Shown: piece by piece, positions 28,137 through 36,984 of the stretch
Layout: every line of letters begins with the position of its first letter
Position numbering within the stretch: the stretch's first letter is position 1
Source: Elusimicrobiota bacterium
Lineage (GTDB): Bacteria; Elusimicrobiota; Elusimicrobia; UBA1565; UBA9628
Direction: 5' to 3'
Length of the DNA stretch: 64,000 nucleotides
Assembly: GCA_030696455.1 (NCBI GenBank)
Contig: JAUYSH010000036.1
Span: 21,275-85,274 of the forward strand
Program-made: the position numbers and the translations under genes
The notes under the pieces: generated by a model
The model's database searches: none
Told to the model about the DNA's origin: nothing
The model's input: the letters and a program-made list of their open reading frames with translations, nothing else

Positions 28137-28277
28137 ATGAAACTCATAGACAAGCTGCAAACGACGATGCACAAGACCGTGGGTAACGAGGACGGAGTGG
28201 TGGGATACGGCATCGCTTGGCTTCTGGGCGTACCGCTGAGCGTATTGGTCGTGATCTACCTGATCTTCGGCCGCTAG
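28137..28277 (+). CDS. Small single-TM protein (46 aa), absent from ORF track
   Basis: MKLIDKLQTTMHKTVGNEDGVVGYGIAWLLGVPLSVLVVIYLIFGR*; SD-like GGGAGG just upstream. Confidence 0.55.
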   Translation: MKLIDKLQTTMHKTVGNEDGVVGYGIAWLLGVPLSVLVVIYLIFGR

Positions 28278-28287
28278 CGTCGGCGAC

Positions 28288-28701
28288 CTAAACTTCGACT
28301 GCGGGATACGCTTCGACATACGTCTCCCCGGAAGCCCCCCCGTAGGTCACCGTTCGGGCCGCGAAATCGACGTCGTACCCGACGACCCCGGCCTTCCAGG
28401 CCGCCATCAAGAACTCAGGGAAGGTGCTCCTGCCGGCTTGGTCGGTCCGCAGGGCCGCGATAAGCGCCGCCCGGTCGAATGGCGCCACGTCCGCCATCCC
28501 GCTGATCAGAGGCGCCCCCACCACGACGACGGGGCCCTTCTCGGTCAAGAATAGACTTTGACAGGCGGGCAAGGACCAGGAGTTGCGCGTGACGCCCGCG
28601 CGCCGCAGAGTCTCGGCAAGATACGGGAAGCCGCCCGCTTTAGGACGGCCCGCCATCGCCCGCTGCATGGCCGACTCAAGATTTTCAATCGCTTCGCTCA
28701 T
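28288..28701 (-). CDS. DUF1398 family protein
   Basis: GGFPYLAETLRRAGVTRNSWSLPACQSLFLTEKGPVVVVGAPL...TFPEFLMAAWKAGVVGYDVDFAARTVTYGGASGETYVEAYPAV. Confidence 0.8.
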   Translation of the reverse strand: MSEAIENLESAMQRAMAGRPKAGGFPYLAETLRRAGVTRNSWSLPACQSLFLTEKGPVVVVGAPLISGMADVAPFDRAALIAALRTDQAGRSTFPEFLMAAWKAGVVGYDVDFAARTVTYGGASGETYVEAYPAVEV

Positions 28702-28733
28702 CTGAAAATTCCCCATTCCGCATATCGCAACAC

Positions 28734-29060
28734 TTGACTGTTTCCGGAAACAGTTCACGTCGAGATTGGCTGCCCGAACCGGACGCTCCTCAAAACGAAA
28801 AAGGCCTTTTATTCGAGTTTTCTTTCGGTCAGCTAAACACGGCCAAAGGCGAGAAGCGCCTCTTACCGCATGAGGCATTCGCCGAGGCCGCCCGTGAAAA
28901 ATTCATTCGGCCCAAGACTCGCTCTCTCAAGGATCAAATCCTCCTCGCCCGAGAATGCCGACTGAAGCTGCTGAATTTCCCCGCTTTGACGCGCAAGGAC
29001 ATCGCCAAGCAGCTCGACATGACAACGGCCCGTCTCAATCAGATTTTACGCCGACTGTGA
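28734..29060 (+). CDS. Small HTH protein, possibly truncated
   Basis: C-term LKLLNFPALTRKDIAKQLDMTTARLNQILRRL HTH; N-terminus would be encoded by the palindrome, so the start is uncertain. Confidence 0.45.
   Translation: MTVSGNSSRRDWLPEPDAPQNEKGLLFEFSFGQLNTAKGEKRLLPHEAFAEAAREKFIRPKTRSLKDQILLARECRLKLLNFPALTRKDIAKQLDMTTARLNQILRRL
28737..28754. promoter_or_regulatory. 18-bp palindrome ACTGTTTCCGGAAACAGT (second copy)
   Basis: Identical to core of 8472-8491. Confidence 0.7.
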
Positions 29061-29066
29061 TCCAGT

Positions 29067-30794
29067 TCAGATCGCGACGGACTTCACCCTCTCAAGGAGC
29101 TTCATAAAATTGCGTTTGCGTTTGTAGACCGTCCTCATCTCGTTCAGGTACGCAGCGAATTCACGCTCACGACCGAGACGGCTCATCAACTCTCGGACCT
29201 GACGGACGAGGCGGACGACGCCGGCGTAGTCCGGACTGCCCATCCTCTCCAGAATCCGTTTGACCTCGGCTCGATAGACCTGCAAAGCGTCTTGAGGGTG
29301 TTCTTTTTCGCGAAGGTGCGCCAGCTTCATCCGGAGTTCCGGGTGACATCCTCCGGCCTTGGCCTCGGTCCAGGCACCCTCCACGTCCTCCTCCCAAAGC
29401 AGTATCTCGACCAACCTGGACTGATGCGGCGTCATCCATGGCTGCGGCGAGTTCTTGCGCTTGGCCGCGTCGAAGCGCTCGCGCAGCAGCCCGACCGCCT
29501 TTTCCCGCCACTTCGGCCACTGTCCGGCCCGTTCGGCGTGCGCCTTCAAGTCCTGGTAAGCCCCCAGATCCGGGCTATCCCCGAAATTTTTCCAGATCAA
29601 TTCCATGGCCTCATCGTGACGCTTGCGCCGATGATACTCCCCGGCAAGAAAAGTCCGGAGACGCGAACCATTTTCCTTAGGGAAGGCCTTGCGGCCGCGC
29701 TCCGCCCAATCCAGCGCCTCATCGTGGCGGCCCGCCTTCATGTAAAGCTCCGCGATTCCAAGATAATAATACGGACTGGAAAGGTCGCGGCTCTTGATCG
29801 CGGCCAGCTCCTCAAGGTCGCCGGAGACTTCGGCCAACGTCTCCATGATGTACCTGATACGGAAGCTCCCGTCGGAGAACTGGCTCTTGGCGCCGGGCTC
29901 CTTCTGAGGAATCTTCGCCCACTCCGCCTGAGCAAGGCGCCGGTATTCAGCCAATCCCTCCCGCCCCATCACATCGGCGTGGGTCCGAACCACGCCGTGA
30001 AATACATCCCACTCCGAATGAAGGCTCCGGCCGAACAAGCGCCGGGCCAAGGCCTTCGGCTCCGGCCTGGCGGCCACGCAAGCCGCATGATGCAGTTCTT
30101 CGATGCGCTCGATGATCGGCCGCATGTAGCCGGCGGAATCGTCCAACGAATGGATCTTCTTCTCGATCCCGCTCAGGAAATACTCCGCGAGCCCCACGCA
30201 CTCATCGGGATAAGCGATGAGCGCCGACGACAGTTCGCGAATCAAGTCCTCCAGCCCGCGCGAAAAGGCCCTCATCGAGCGGTAGTCGACGAAACGCTCC
30301 GACTTCGTCGCCTGGTCGATCGCCTTGCGGAAAGTCGACGCGAGATCGCCGGGATCATCTCGCCGGGCGGTCAGACACAGCCTTTGGAAGAATCGATCGT
30401 CATCGCCGACCTGGCCCATAATCATCTCGACGAGCGCCTTCTTCTCCAGACCCGTCAGATGGCGGCGGATATCATCGAGTTGGCGCGCGTATTCATCGGA
30501 GGAGCCGCGACTGTCGATCCAGGCCAAGCCGACCGCCACGCAATGCTTGCAGACGGCGCCGTCGTCGCCCAACGGGCAAGTGCAGTCGAATTCGAGCCCG
30601 CCCTTCGCCGCCGCGATACGGACCTCATAGGTTTCCGTGCCCTGCACCTTCGCCGTGATGACGCCTGACAGCACGCGCAAGCGCTCCACCAGCTCCTGCT
30701 CGAAATAGTCCTCGCCGCGCTCGAAGTACGTGTCGCCGGCCGCGGCCCGCAGCGTCTCCCGGCTTAAAAGCTCATCGAAGGATGGCTCTTCCAC
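29067..30794 (-). CDS. SWIM zinc finger family protein
   Basis: FDCTCPLGDDGAVCKHCVAVGLAWI near N-term; long helical C-term. Confidence 0.85.
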   Translation of the reverse strand: MEEPSFDELLSRETLRAAAGDTYFERGEDYFEQELVERLRVLSGVITAKVQGTETYEVRIAAAKGGLEFDCTCPLGDDGAVCKHCVAVGLAWIDSRGSSDEYARQLDDIRRHLTGLEKKALVEMIMGQVGDDDRFFQRLCLTARRDDPGDLASTFRKAIDQATKSERFVDYRSMRAFSRGLEDLIRELSSALIAYPDECVGLAEYFLSGIEKKIHSLDDSAGYMRPIIERIEELHHAACVAARPEPKALARRLFGRSLHSEWDVFHGVVRTHADVMGREGLAEYRRLAQAEWAKIPQKEPGAKSQFSDGSFRIRYIMETLAEVSGDLEELAAIKSRDLSSPYYYLGIAELYMKAGRHDEALDWAERGRKAFPKENGSRLRTFLAGEYHRRKRHDEAMELIWKNFGDSPDLGAYQDLKAHAERAGQWPKWREKAVGLLRERFDAAKRKNSPQPWMTPHQSRLVEILLWEEDVEGAWTEAKAGGCHPELRMKLAHLREKEHPQDALQVYRAEVKRILERMGSPDYAGVVRLVRQVRELMSRLGREREFAAYLNEMRTVYKRKRNFMKLLERVKSVAI

Positions 30795-30832
30795 CAGTCA
30801 ATTCCCTCTCCAACGCCCTCCAAGGCGCAAGC

Positions 30833-30880
30833 CTTGGCGCGAGTTTGGCGCAAGTTTTGGCGCAAGTTGGCGCAAGTTTA
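30833..30880. repeat. Four short tandem copies of TTGGCG(C)AAGT-type repeat
   Basis: TTGGCGCGAGT TTGGCGCAAGT TTTGGCGCAAG TTGGCGCAAG between fic stop and SWIM gene start. Confidence 0.8.
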
Positions 30881-31924
30881 GGCCGCCCCCTTGCCGGGCC
30901 GATAGCGGAGCTTGTTGGTGGCCCCTTCGGGAACCAGTAGGCCTTTGTCCACCATGCCCTTTAGTTCCCGCTGGAGTGTCCGACGAGGGGCAACCTTGAA
31001 GAGTCCGATGAAGTCTTTGAGAGTCAGGCCCCCATGCTCTACCGCGTGCCTCAAGGCCGTTCGTTGCCTGTCGTTCAGGGTATGCTTTCGCGCGAGGAGG
31101 TCGAGCCGAATCACCTTCTCGCCCCGCTCCTGGACCTCCCGCATCTGAGTCGCCAAACCGTCCGTGAAGAACTCCAGCCAGCTCGTCAGGTCCATGCCCC
31201 GCTCGCGAACGCCCTGGATAGCCTTATAGAAGGCGGTCCGGTCCCGGTCATAGTATTCACTGATCGTGAACAGGCGCTTGAAGTCGTAGCCCTTGCGGTA
31301 GAGACAGAGGGTCGATAGAAGCCGGGAGGTCCGGCCGTTGCCGTCGTCAAAGGGATGGATATGAACAAGCTGGAACTGAGCGACGCCCGCTTCGAGAACC
31401 GGGTTGATGCCGTGCTCCGTCCGCAGCCAGCCGACCAGGTCCGCCATCATCCCGGGAACCTCGGCCGGAGGCGGCGGCGTGTAAATCACCTGCTTGGTCT
31501 TCGAATTGACCACGTAGTTCTGGCCTTTGCGATACTGTCCGGGAGACGCCTTGTCGCCGCGTACGCCTTTGACCAAACGTTTGTGAATCTCGCGAAGCAG
31601 CGCCTCCTTGATGGGCTCCCCGTTGTCCAAGTATTCGGTTACAAGATCGAAAGCGTCGCGGTAATTCAGAAGCTCCCGAGCATCATCAGGATCAGCACCG
31701 GGAACCTTTTTACCGGCAAGAAGCTTTTCCGACTCTTCGAGGGTCAAGTGCGTCCCCTCAATGTGAGTCGTATGATGCGCTTCCAAGAGGAGCGCACGCT
31801 TCTGCATTTCGGAGATCCAGTCCTCCGAGAGCTTGGCCGCATCCAGAAAACCGCGCGCCCGCTCGATCCGAGTCAGAGCGGCCGCGACGGCGTTGGTGAT
31901 CGTGAACTTCGGTAAAAAAGACAT
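30878..31924 (-). CDS. Fic family protein, class II-like, with C-terminal HTH
   Basis: [21 protein letters not shown]-terminal inhibitory motif TTHIEG. Confidence 0.92.
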   Translation of the reverse strand: MSFLPKFTITNAVAAALTRIERARGFLDAAKLSEDWISEMQKRALLLEAHHTTHIEGTHLTLEESEKLLAGKKVPGADPDDARELLNYRDAFDLVTEYLDNGEPIKEALLREIHKRLVKGVRGDKASPGQYRKGQNYVVNSKTKQVIYTPPPPAEVPGMMADLVGWLRTEHGINPVLEAGVAQFQLVHIHPFDDGNGRTSRLLSTLCLYRKGYDFKRLFTISEYYDRDRTAFYKAIQGVRERGMDLTSWLEFFTDGLATQMREVQERGEKVIRLDLLARKHTLNDRQRTALRHAVEHGGLTLKDFIGLFKVAPRRTLQRELKGMVDKGLLVPEGATNKLRYRPGKGAA

Positions 31925-31939
31925 CAGACGACGAGTCTA

Positions 31940-31970
31940 CAAAAACGAGAAGCCCTCCGAGAGGAGGGCT
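31940..31970 (-). terminator. Intrinsic terminator downstream of tRNA-Gln
   Basis: AGCCCTCC-TCTC-GGAGGGCT followed by TCTCGTTTTTG on minus strand. Confidence 0.75.
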
Positions 31971-31994
31971 CCGTTCCGACTGTAGGTCTAAATT

Positions 31995-32065
31995 CTGCGG
32001 GACTAGGACTCGAACCTAGAAAAGCGGATTCAGAGTCCGCTGTGATACCATTTCACCATCCCGCA
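31995..32065 (-). tRNA. tRNA-Gln (anticodon CTG)
   Basis: Minus strand TGCGGGA-TG-GTGAAATGGTATCAC-A-GCGGA-CTCTGAA-TCCGC-TTTT-CTAGG-TTCGAGT-CCTAG-TCCCGCA; anticodon read by hand. Confidence 0.92.
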
Positions 32066-32077
32066 ATGGTGCCGATA

Positions 32078-32383
32078 TTATAGCACTGACCGGGTCTTCG
32101 CGCCAGACCGGGCGGCCTTGACCGCCTCGGCGGCCAGCCACGCGGTCCAGATCGCCAGCAAGGGTATCCCGAGCGGATGCAGTTGAAAGGACGCGAGCCA
32201 GTCCCCTCGCATCGCCGCGACGACCGCGCGCCCCATGCCGCAGCCCGGGCAATGATGCCCGGTGGCCAGGCGGAACGGGCAGATCACGAGGCTCCCCCCC
32301 GCGCCCGTGACCGCCTGCGCCGCGCAGAGAAGCCACGCGACGGAGGCGACGGCCGCGAACGGGATCGGATGCCTTATCTTCAT
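32078..32383 (-). CDS. DUF2752 family protein
   Basis: CPFRLATGHHCPGCGMGRAVVAAMRGDWLASFQLHPLGIPLL. Confidence 0.85.
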   Translation of the reverse strand: MKIRHPIPFAAVASVAWLLCAAQAVTGAGGSLVICPFRLATGHHCPGCGMGRAVVAAMRGDWLASFQLHPLGIPLLAIWTAWLAAEAVKAARSGAKTRSVL

Positions 32384-32745
32384 GCCAGCTTGTTGAACTC
32401 GTTCTGATACACGGCGTCGGAGAGGACCGTCAGCCCGAGGCAGGCGAGCACCAGGCCGATGACGGGCAGGTTCGGGTTCGGATCCTTGCCCTGCTCCTTG
32501 AGCCAGGTGTAGAGGTCCGAGCCCATCTTGTACTCGTAGTAGATGTGGTAGATGCCGCAGGTCACGATGGAGAGCAGCAGCCAGGGCCAGAACTTGTACT
32601 CCTCGCGGCCGAGCAAGGCGTTCATCGCCTGGAACTGACGGTAGTTCCAGTAGATGTTGTACAGCCCGCAGGTGATGATCGACAGGATGATGCCGACGGC
32701 GATCGAAATGTGATGGTCTGATGTCAGCGGCTTGTCATTGGTCAT
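32380..32745 (-). CDS. DUF4234 family membrane protein
   Basis: ILSIITCGLYNIYWNYRQFQAMN...LLSIVTCGIYHIYYEYKMG. Confidence 0.8.
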   Translation of the reverse strand: MTNDKPLTSDHHISIAVGIILSIITCGLYNIYWNYRQFQAMNALLGREEYKFWPWLLLSIVTCGIYHIYYEYKMGSDLYTWLKEQGKDPNPNLPVIGLVLACLGLTVLSDAVYQNEFNKLA

Positions 32746-32751
32746 GGGTTG

Positions 32752-32780
32752 AGTATGCCAGGGCCGTGCCCCCGAGTCAA
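32752..32780 (-). promoter_or_regulatory. Sigma70-type promoter TTGACT-17-CATACT, -10 six bp before ATG of 32745
   Basis: Read on minus strand. Confidence 0.7.
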
Positions 32781-32789
32781 GGCGCCGGC

Positions 32790-34724
32790 TTAGAGCGCGG
32801 CGGGAACGGCGACGATCGCGGTCCAGGCGGCGCGCGCGGTGTCGGCGAAGTGGAACAGCGACAGGTCGCCCGGGGAGATCAGCCCCATGCGCGCGAACTC
32901 CTCGAAGTCCAGGATCTTCTTCCAGTACTCCGCCTTGCCCACGAGCACGATCGGCACGCGCGGCATCTTGCCGGTCTGCATCAAGGTGAGGACCTCGAAA
33001 AGCTCGTCCATCGTGCCGAAGCCGCCGGGGAAGTAGACGAGCCCCATCGAGCCGTGGCGCAGGGCCATCTTGCGGGTGGAGAAATTCTCGAACTCGAACT
33101 CGAGGCCGGGCGTCGCGTACTTGTTTAACCCCTGCTCGTGGTCGAGAATGATGTTGTAGCCCACACTCGGCCCGCCCGCCTCGAAGGCGCCGCGGTTGGC
33201 GGCCTCCATGATGCCGGGGCCGCCCCCGGAGACGACGGCGATCTCGCCGCCGCCCTCGCGCGCGACGATGGCCCCGAACTCACGGGCGATCTCGTAGTAC
33301 TTCGACATCTCGACGGCCTGAAGCGCGGCGTACACGGCCTTGCGCTCCTCGGGACGCTTGGGCTTGCGGCCGTATTTCCGATAGAGCTCCTCGAGCTGGG
33401 CGCGGGCGGTCTCCGGCTGCAAAATACGGGCCGAGCCGTAGGCGGTGACGGTGGCCTTGATGCCGGCGGCGCGCAGACGGCGGGCGGGCTCGGTCACCTC
33501 GCGCACGAGGACCGCCGCGTCGGGGACGGCCGCCAGGTTCAGGGCGTCGGGGACGAGGAAGCGGGCGCGGGGCTTGGAGAGCGCCGGGGCCGCCTTGCCT
33601 TCGGACCTGGCGCGCAGGCGCGGGCCCTCGACGTTGAACAGGCCGTCCTTGCCGCGCACGAAGACCCTGCGGTCCTTGCCCGCGTACACCGACACTTTGG
33701 CCAGCCCAAGCGGGGCGCCGGTGCGGACGTAATCGTTGATGATCCCGCGCACCTCGGCGACGGGCACGGCGTCGACCGAGGTCAGGTCGATCGCCGCGGC
33801 GCCGGGAGCGAGGCGGTGGCGGGTCGCGTGGGCGAGGACCTGCTCGTTGGCGTGCGCGAGCTGGACGGCGAACTCGCCGCCGGGGAACAGGCTCTTCATC
33901 TCGGTGACCACGCCGTCGACGATGAGGTCGGGGGTCTTGCCGGCCTCGCGGATGACGAGCTGAAGGTCCTTGGAGTGCAGCTGGATCTTGCGGATCAGGG
34001 CGGCCTCATGCGGCTGGACCTCGGGCAGGTTCTCGGCCAGCTCGGAGCGGCCGGTCAGGTCGACGGCGCGGAAGGAATCACCCTTCGTGTCGCGGTAGAC
34101 GCGCAGGTCGAGGGTGCCGATCTTGTCCCATTTCCCGGCGAGCTCCCGGATGAAATGCTCGGTGTTCGGGGTGTGCGGGATGACGCCGCTCGCCTCGTGG
34201 GCGCTGTGGAGGCGGACGACGGAGACGCTCTTGGCGCCGAGCGGAAGAGGAACGGCCGCCGCCTCGGCGTTCTCGAGCGCGGCCTTGGCGACGGCGCCGT
34301 CGAAGGCGGCCGACGCGGCGCCGGCGTCGGCGATGCCGGCGAGGCGGCCGAGATCCTTGAGGCTCGTGCCGACGCGCTGAGGGCGGCCCGTGTCCTTGGC
34401 GGGCGCGGAGCCCGGCAGAAGGGCGGGCGCGGCGGCGGCGGGGCGGAGCGCGGCGGAGGGGATCAGGGAGGCGGCGAGCGCGGGGACGGGAGCGAGCGCC
34501 GGGGCGAGCGACGGCGCGAGCGAGGGCGCCGCGAGGCCCGGCGCGAGCAGGGGAGTCAGCGCCGGGGCTCCGAAGGAAGGCCCCAGGGCCGGCGAGAGCG
34601 CGGGAGAGAACGACGGGACGACCGAGACCGGGCCGGGGGCGACGGCGCGGACCTGGGCCGCGGCGGGAGCGGCGGACCCGAAGGCCAGAAGCGCCGACAG
34701 CAGCAATCTCAGTCGCATCCCCAT
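32790..34724 (-). CDS. LOG family (TIGR00730-like) protein with signal peptide and Ala/Pro-rich N-terminal region
   Basis: C-term VVSGGGPGIMEAANRGAFEAGGPSVGYNI...LVYFPGGFGTMDELFEVLTLMQTGK; N-term LLLSALLAFGSAAPAAAQ then (A/S)PxL repeats. Confidence 0.85.
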   Translation of the reverse strand: MGMRLRLLLSALLAFGSAAPAAAQVRAVAPGPVSVVPSFSPALSPALGPSFGAPALTPLLAPGLAAPSLAPSLAPALAPVPALAASLIPSAALRPAAAAPALLPGSAPAKDTGRPQRVGTSLKDLGRLAGIADAGAASAAFDGAVAKAALENAEAAAVPLPLGAKSVSVVRLHSAHEASGVIPHTPNTEHFIRELAGKWDKIGTLDLRVYRDTKGDSFRAVDLTGRSELAENLPEVQPHEAALIRKIQLHSKDLQLVIREAGKTPDLIVDGVVTEMKSLFPGGEFAVQLAHANEQVLAHATRHRLAPGAAAIDLTSVDAVPVAEVRGIINDYVRTGAPLGLAKVSVYAGKDRRVFVRGKDGLFNVEGPRLRARSEGKAAPALSKPRARFLVPDALNLAAVPDAAVLVREVTEPARRLRAAGIKATVTAYGSARILQPETARAQLEELYRKYGRKPKRPEERKAVYAALQAVEMSKYYEIAREFGAIVAREGGGEIAVVSGGGPGIMEAANRGAFEAGGPSVGYNIILDHEQGLNKYATPGLEFEFENFSTRKMALRHGSMGLVYFPGGFGTMDELFEVLTLMQTGKMPRVPIVLVGKAEYWKKILDFEEFARMGLISPGDLSLFHFADTARAAWTAIVAVPAAL

Positions 34725-34839
34725 GAGAGTAGCCTCCTATGAAAGGAAGCGCTTGGGCCCTCGGGCCCACCCGGCCCGGGCAAAGGTCCTATGACCTCCC
34801 GCCTTGACGGATCGGGCCGCGGAGATTACACTAGGCCCA

Positions 34840-35310
34840 ATGGCGAAAATACTCGTGATCGACGACGAGCAGCCCATCGTGGAGCTGCTCACCCTGCGAC
34901 TGACCGAAGCGGGACATCAAGTGGTCGTGGCTATGGACGGCTTGTCGGCGCCGATGATCGCCTCGCGCGAGAAGCCGGACTTGGTCATCCTCGATTTCAA
35001 CATGCCCGCGGCCAACGGCGCGAAGGTCCACGAACGCCTGCGCGGCAACACCTTCACGGCCGCCACGCCGATCATCTTCCTGACGGCGTCCCCCATCGGG
35101 CAGGTCATGCCCCAGGTCAAGGACGACGATATAACGCGCTTCCTGCAGAAGCCCGTCGATTTCGCCCTTCTCGCCAAAATAATGACCTCCTTCCTGCCGG
35201 GCGCGGCCCCCGCCGCCCCGGCCGCCGCCCCGGCCGCGCCCCCCGCCCCGCCGTTCGACCCCGACGACCCGAACAGCGTCGGGGGCGGAGAAGTCCTCGA
35301 TCTGGACTGA
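34840..35310 (+). CDS. Response regulator receiver protein with Ala/Pro tail
   Basis: ILVIDDEQPIVELL...LVILDFNMPAANG...FLTAS...RFLQKPVD. Confidence 0.88.
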   Translation: MAKILVIDDEQPIVELLTLRLTEAGHQVVVAMDGLSAPMIASREKPDLVILDFNMPAANGAKVHERLRGNTFTAATPIIFLTASPIGQVMPQVKDDDITRFLQKPVDFALLAKIMTSFLPGAAPAAPAAAPAAPPAPPFDPDDPNSVGGGEVLDLD

Positions 35311-35364
35311 GCGCGACCAGATTGCACTTGACGAACCCCGCCATCTAAATTACCATAGTTAGCA

Positions 35365-35739
35365 ATGGCCAAGGTTCTGATCGTGGACGATGATCCCGAC
35401 TGCGTGGAGCTCCTGACGATCCACCTGCTGCGCCGCGGGCACGTCATCCTAGGGGCCAAGGACGGACCCGACGCCCTCGAGACGGCCTCCTGGGAGCGTC
35501 CCGACCTGATCGTTCTCGACCTTCGCATGCCGACCGTCGATGGGATCCGCGTCATCGAGATCCTGCGCGGCAACGAGCTCACGGCGCAGACGCCCATCAT
35601 CCTGATGAGCGCCGCCGACCGGGAGTGGGCGACGCGCCGCCTGCCCGCCGATCCGCTCGTGCGCTTCCTGGAGAAGCCGCTCGACTTCGACGCGCTCAAC
35701 GGCATGGTCGCCGAGCTCCTCCCCGCCGCCAGCCGCTGA
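35365..35739 (+). CDS. Response regulator receiver protein
   Basis: VLIVDDDPDCVELL...LIVLDLRMPTVDG...LMSA...FLEKPLD. Confidence 0.9.
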   Translation: MAKVLIVDDDPDCVELLTIHLLRRGHVILGAKDGPDALETASWERPDLIVLDLRMPTVDGIRVIEILRGNELTAQTPIILMSAADREWATRRLPADPLVRFLEKPLDFDALNGMVAELLPAASR

Positions 35740-35817
35740 CGCGGCCTTTCCCGCGATGGACGCTCGTCCGGGGAATTTGTTACCATATCCTCGTCGCAAC
35801 CCCATTCCCGACGGAGG

Positions 35818-36984
35818 ATGACGATGGCTTTTTTCATCGGACGCGACCGTGAAGCCCGCAGGGCCTACGGATTCGACGAGATCGCGCTGGTTCCCGGCGA
35901 CATGACCGTCAACCCCGACGAGGTCGACACGACCCTTCAGCTCGGGCACGTCAAGCTCGAGATCCCCTTCCTCGCCTCGGCGATGGACGGCGTCGTGGAC
36001 GCGGAGTTCGCGATCGCGATGGGCAAGCTCGGCGGCCTCGGGGTCCTGAACCTCGACGGCATCAGCACGCGCTACGACAAGCCCCGCGAGGTCGTCTCCC
36101 AGATCGCCGGCGCCACCCCCGACGAGGCCACCCGCCTCGTCCAGGAGATGTACCGCCCCCCCGTGAAGGAGGAGCGCATCGCCGAGCGCATCAAGCAGAT
36201 CAAGGCCGCCGGCGTGCCGTGCGCGATCTCGACCATCCCGCAGAACGCGGAGAAGTACGGCCGCATCGCGATGGAGGCCGGCGCCGACATCTTCGTCGTG
36301 CAGTCCACCGTCACGACCGTCCGCCACAAGGCGACCAAGTACACGCCCTTCGACATCGCCAAGTTCTGCAAGTCGATGAAGATCCCCGTCATCGTCGGCA
36401 ACTGCGTGACCTACTCGGTCGCCACCGAGCTGATGGACGCGGGCGTCTCCGGCCTGCTCATCGGCGTGGGCCCCGGCGCGGCCTGCACGACGCGCGGCGT
36501 CCTCGGCCTCGGCGTGCCGCAGGTGACGGGCACGGTCGACTGCGCCGCGGCGCGCGACTTCCACTTCAAGCGCACCGGCCGGTACGTGCCGATCATCACC
36601 GACGGCGGCATGTCCACGGGCGGAGACATCTGCAAGGCGATCGCCTGCGGCTCCGACGGCGTCATGGTCGGCTCGGCCTTCGCGCGCGCGAAGGAAGCGC
36701 CCGGCCAGGGCTTCCACTGGGGGATGGCCACGCCGCACGCCAACCTTCCGCGCGGAACCCGCATCCAGGTCGGCATCACGGGCAGCCTCGAGGAGATCCT
36801 CTACGGGCCGTCCCGCCTCGACGACGGCTCGCAGAACCTGGTCGGCGCCCTGCGCACCTGCATGGGCTCGGTCGGCGCCTCGACGATGCGCGAGATGCAG
36901 ACCACCGAGATCATCATCGCGCCGTCCATCAAGACGGAAGGCAAGATCTTCCAGAAGGCCCAGCGCATCGGGATGGGTAAATAA
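35818..36984 (+). CDS. guaB3: GuaB3 family IMP dehydrogenase-related protein (no CBS domains)
   Basis: ARRAYGFDEIALVPGDMTVNPDEVDTTLQLGHVKLEIPFLASAMDGVVD; start may be 35824. Confidence 0.85.
   Translation: MTMAFFIGRDREARRAYGFDEIALVPGDMTVNPDEVDTTLQLGHVKLEIPFLASAMDGVVDAEFAIAMGKLGGLGVLNLDGISTRYDKPREVVSQIAGATPDEATRLVQEMYRPPVKEERIAERIKQIKAAGVPCAISTIPQNAEKYGRIAMEAGADIFVVQSTVTTVRHKATKYTPFDIAKFCKSMKIPVIVGNCVTYSVATELMDAGVSGLLIGVGPGAACTTRGVLGLGVPQVTGTVDCAAARDFHFKRTGRYVPIITDGGMSTGGDICKAIACGSDGVMVGSAFARAKEAPGQGFHWGMATPHANLPRGTRIQVGITGSLEEILYGPSRLDDGSQNLVGALRTCMGSVGASTMREMQTTEIIIAPSIKTEGKIFQKAQRIGMGK

Noticed and set aside
28734-29060. Evidence for a prophage or integrase next to tRNA-Gln
   Set aside because: Only a small HTH ORF; no integrase, capsid, terminase or clear att repeats were found by eye.
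30833-30880. Possible CRISPR remnant
   Set aside because: Units too short and without spacers; tandem iterons fit better.
33138-34742. 534-aa plus-strand ORF opposite the LOG gene
   Set aside because: Antisense shadow ORF, low-complexity Gly/Arg composition.
35740-35820. Purine riboswitch before guaB3/guaA
   Set aside because: Leader is short and lacks recognisable purine-aptamer P2/P3 loop pairing; only a promoter-like TACCAT and an SD are seen.
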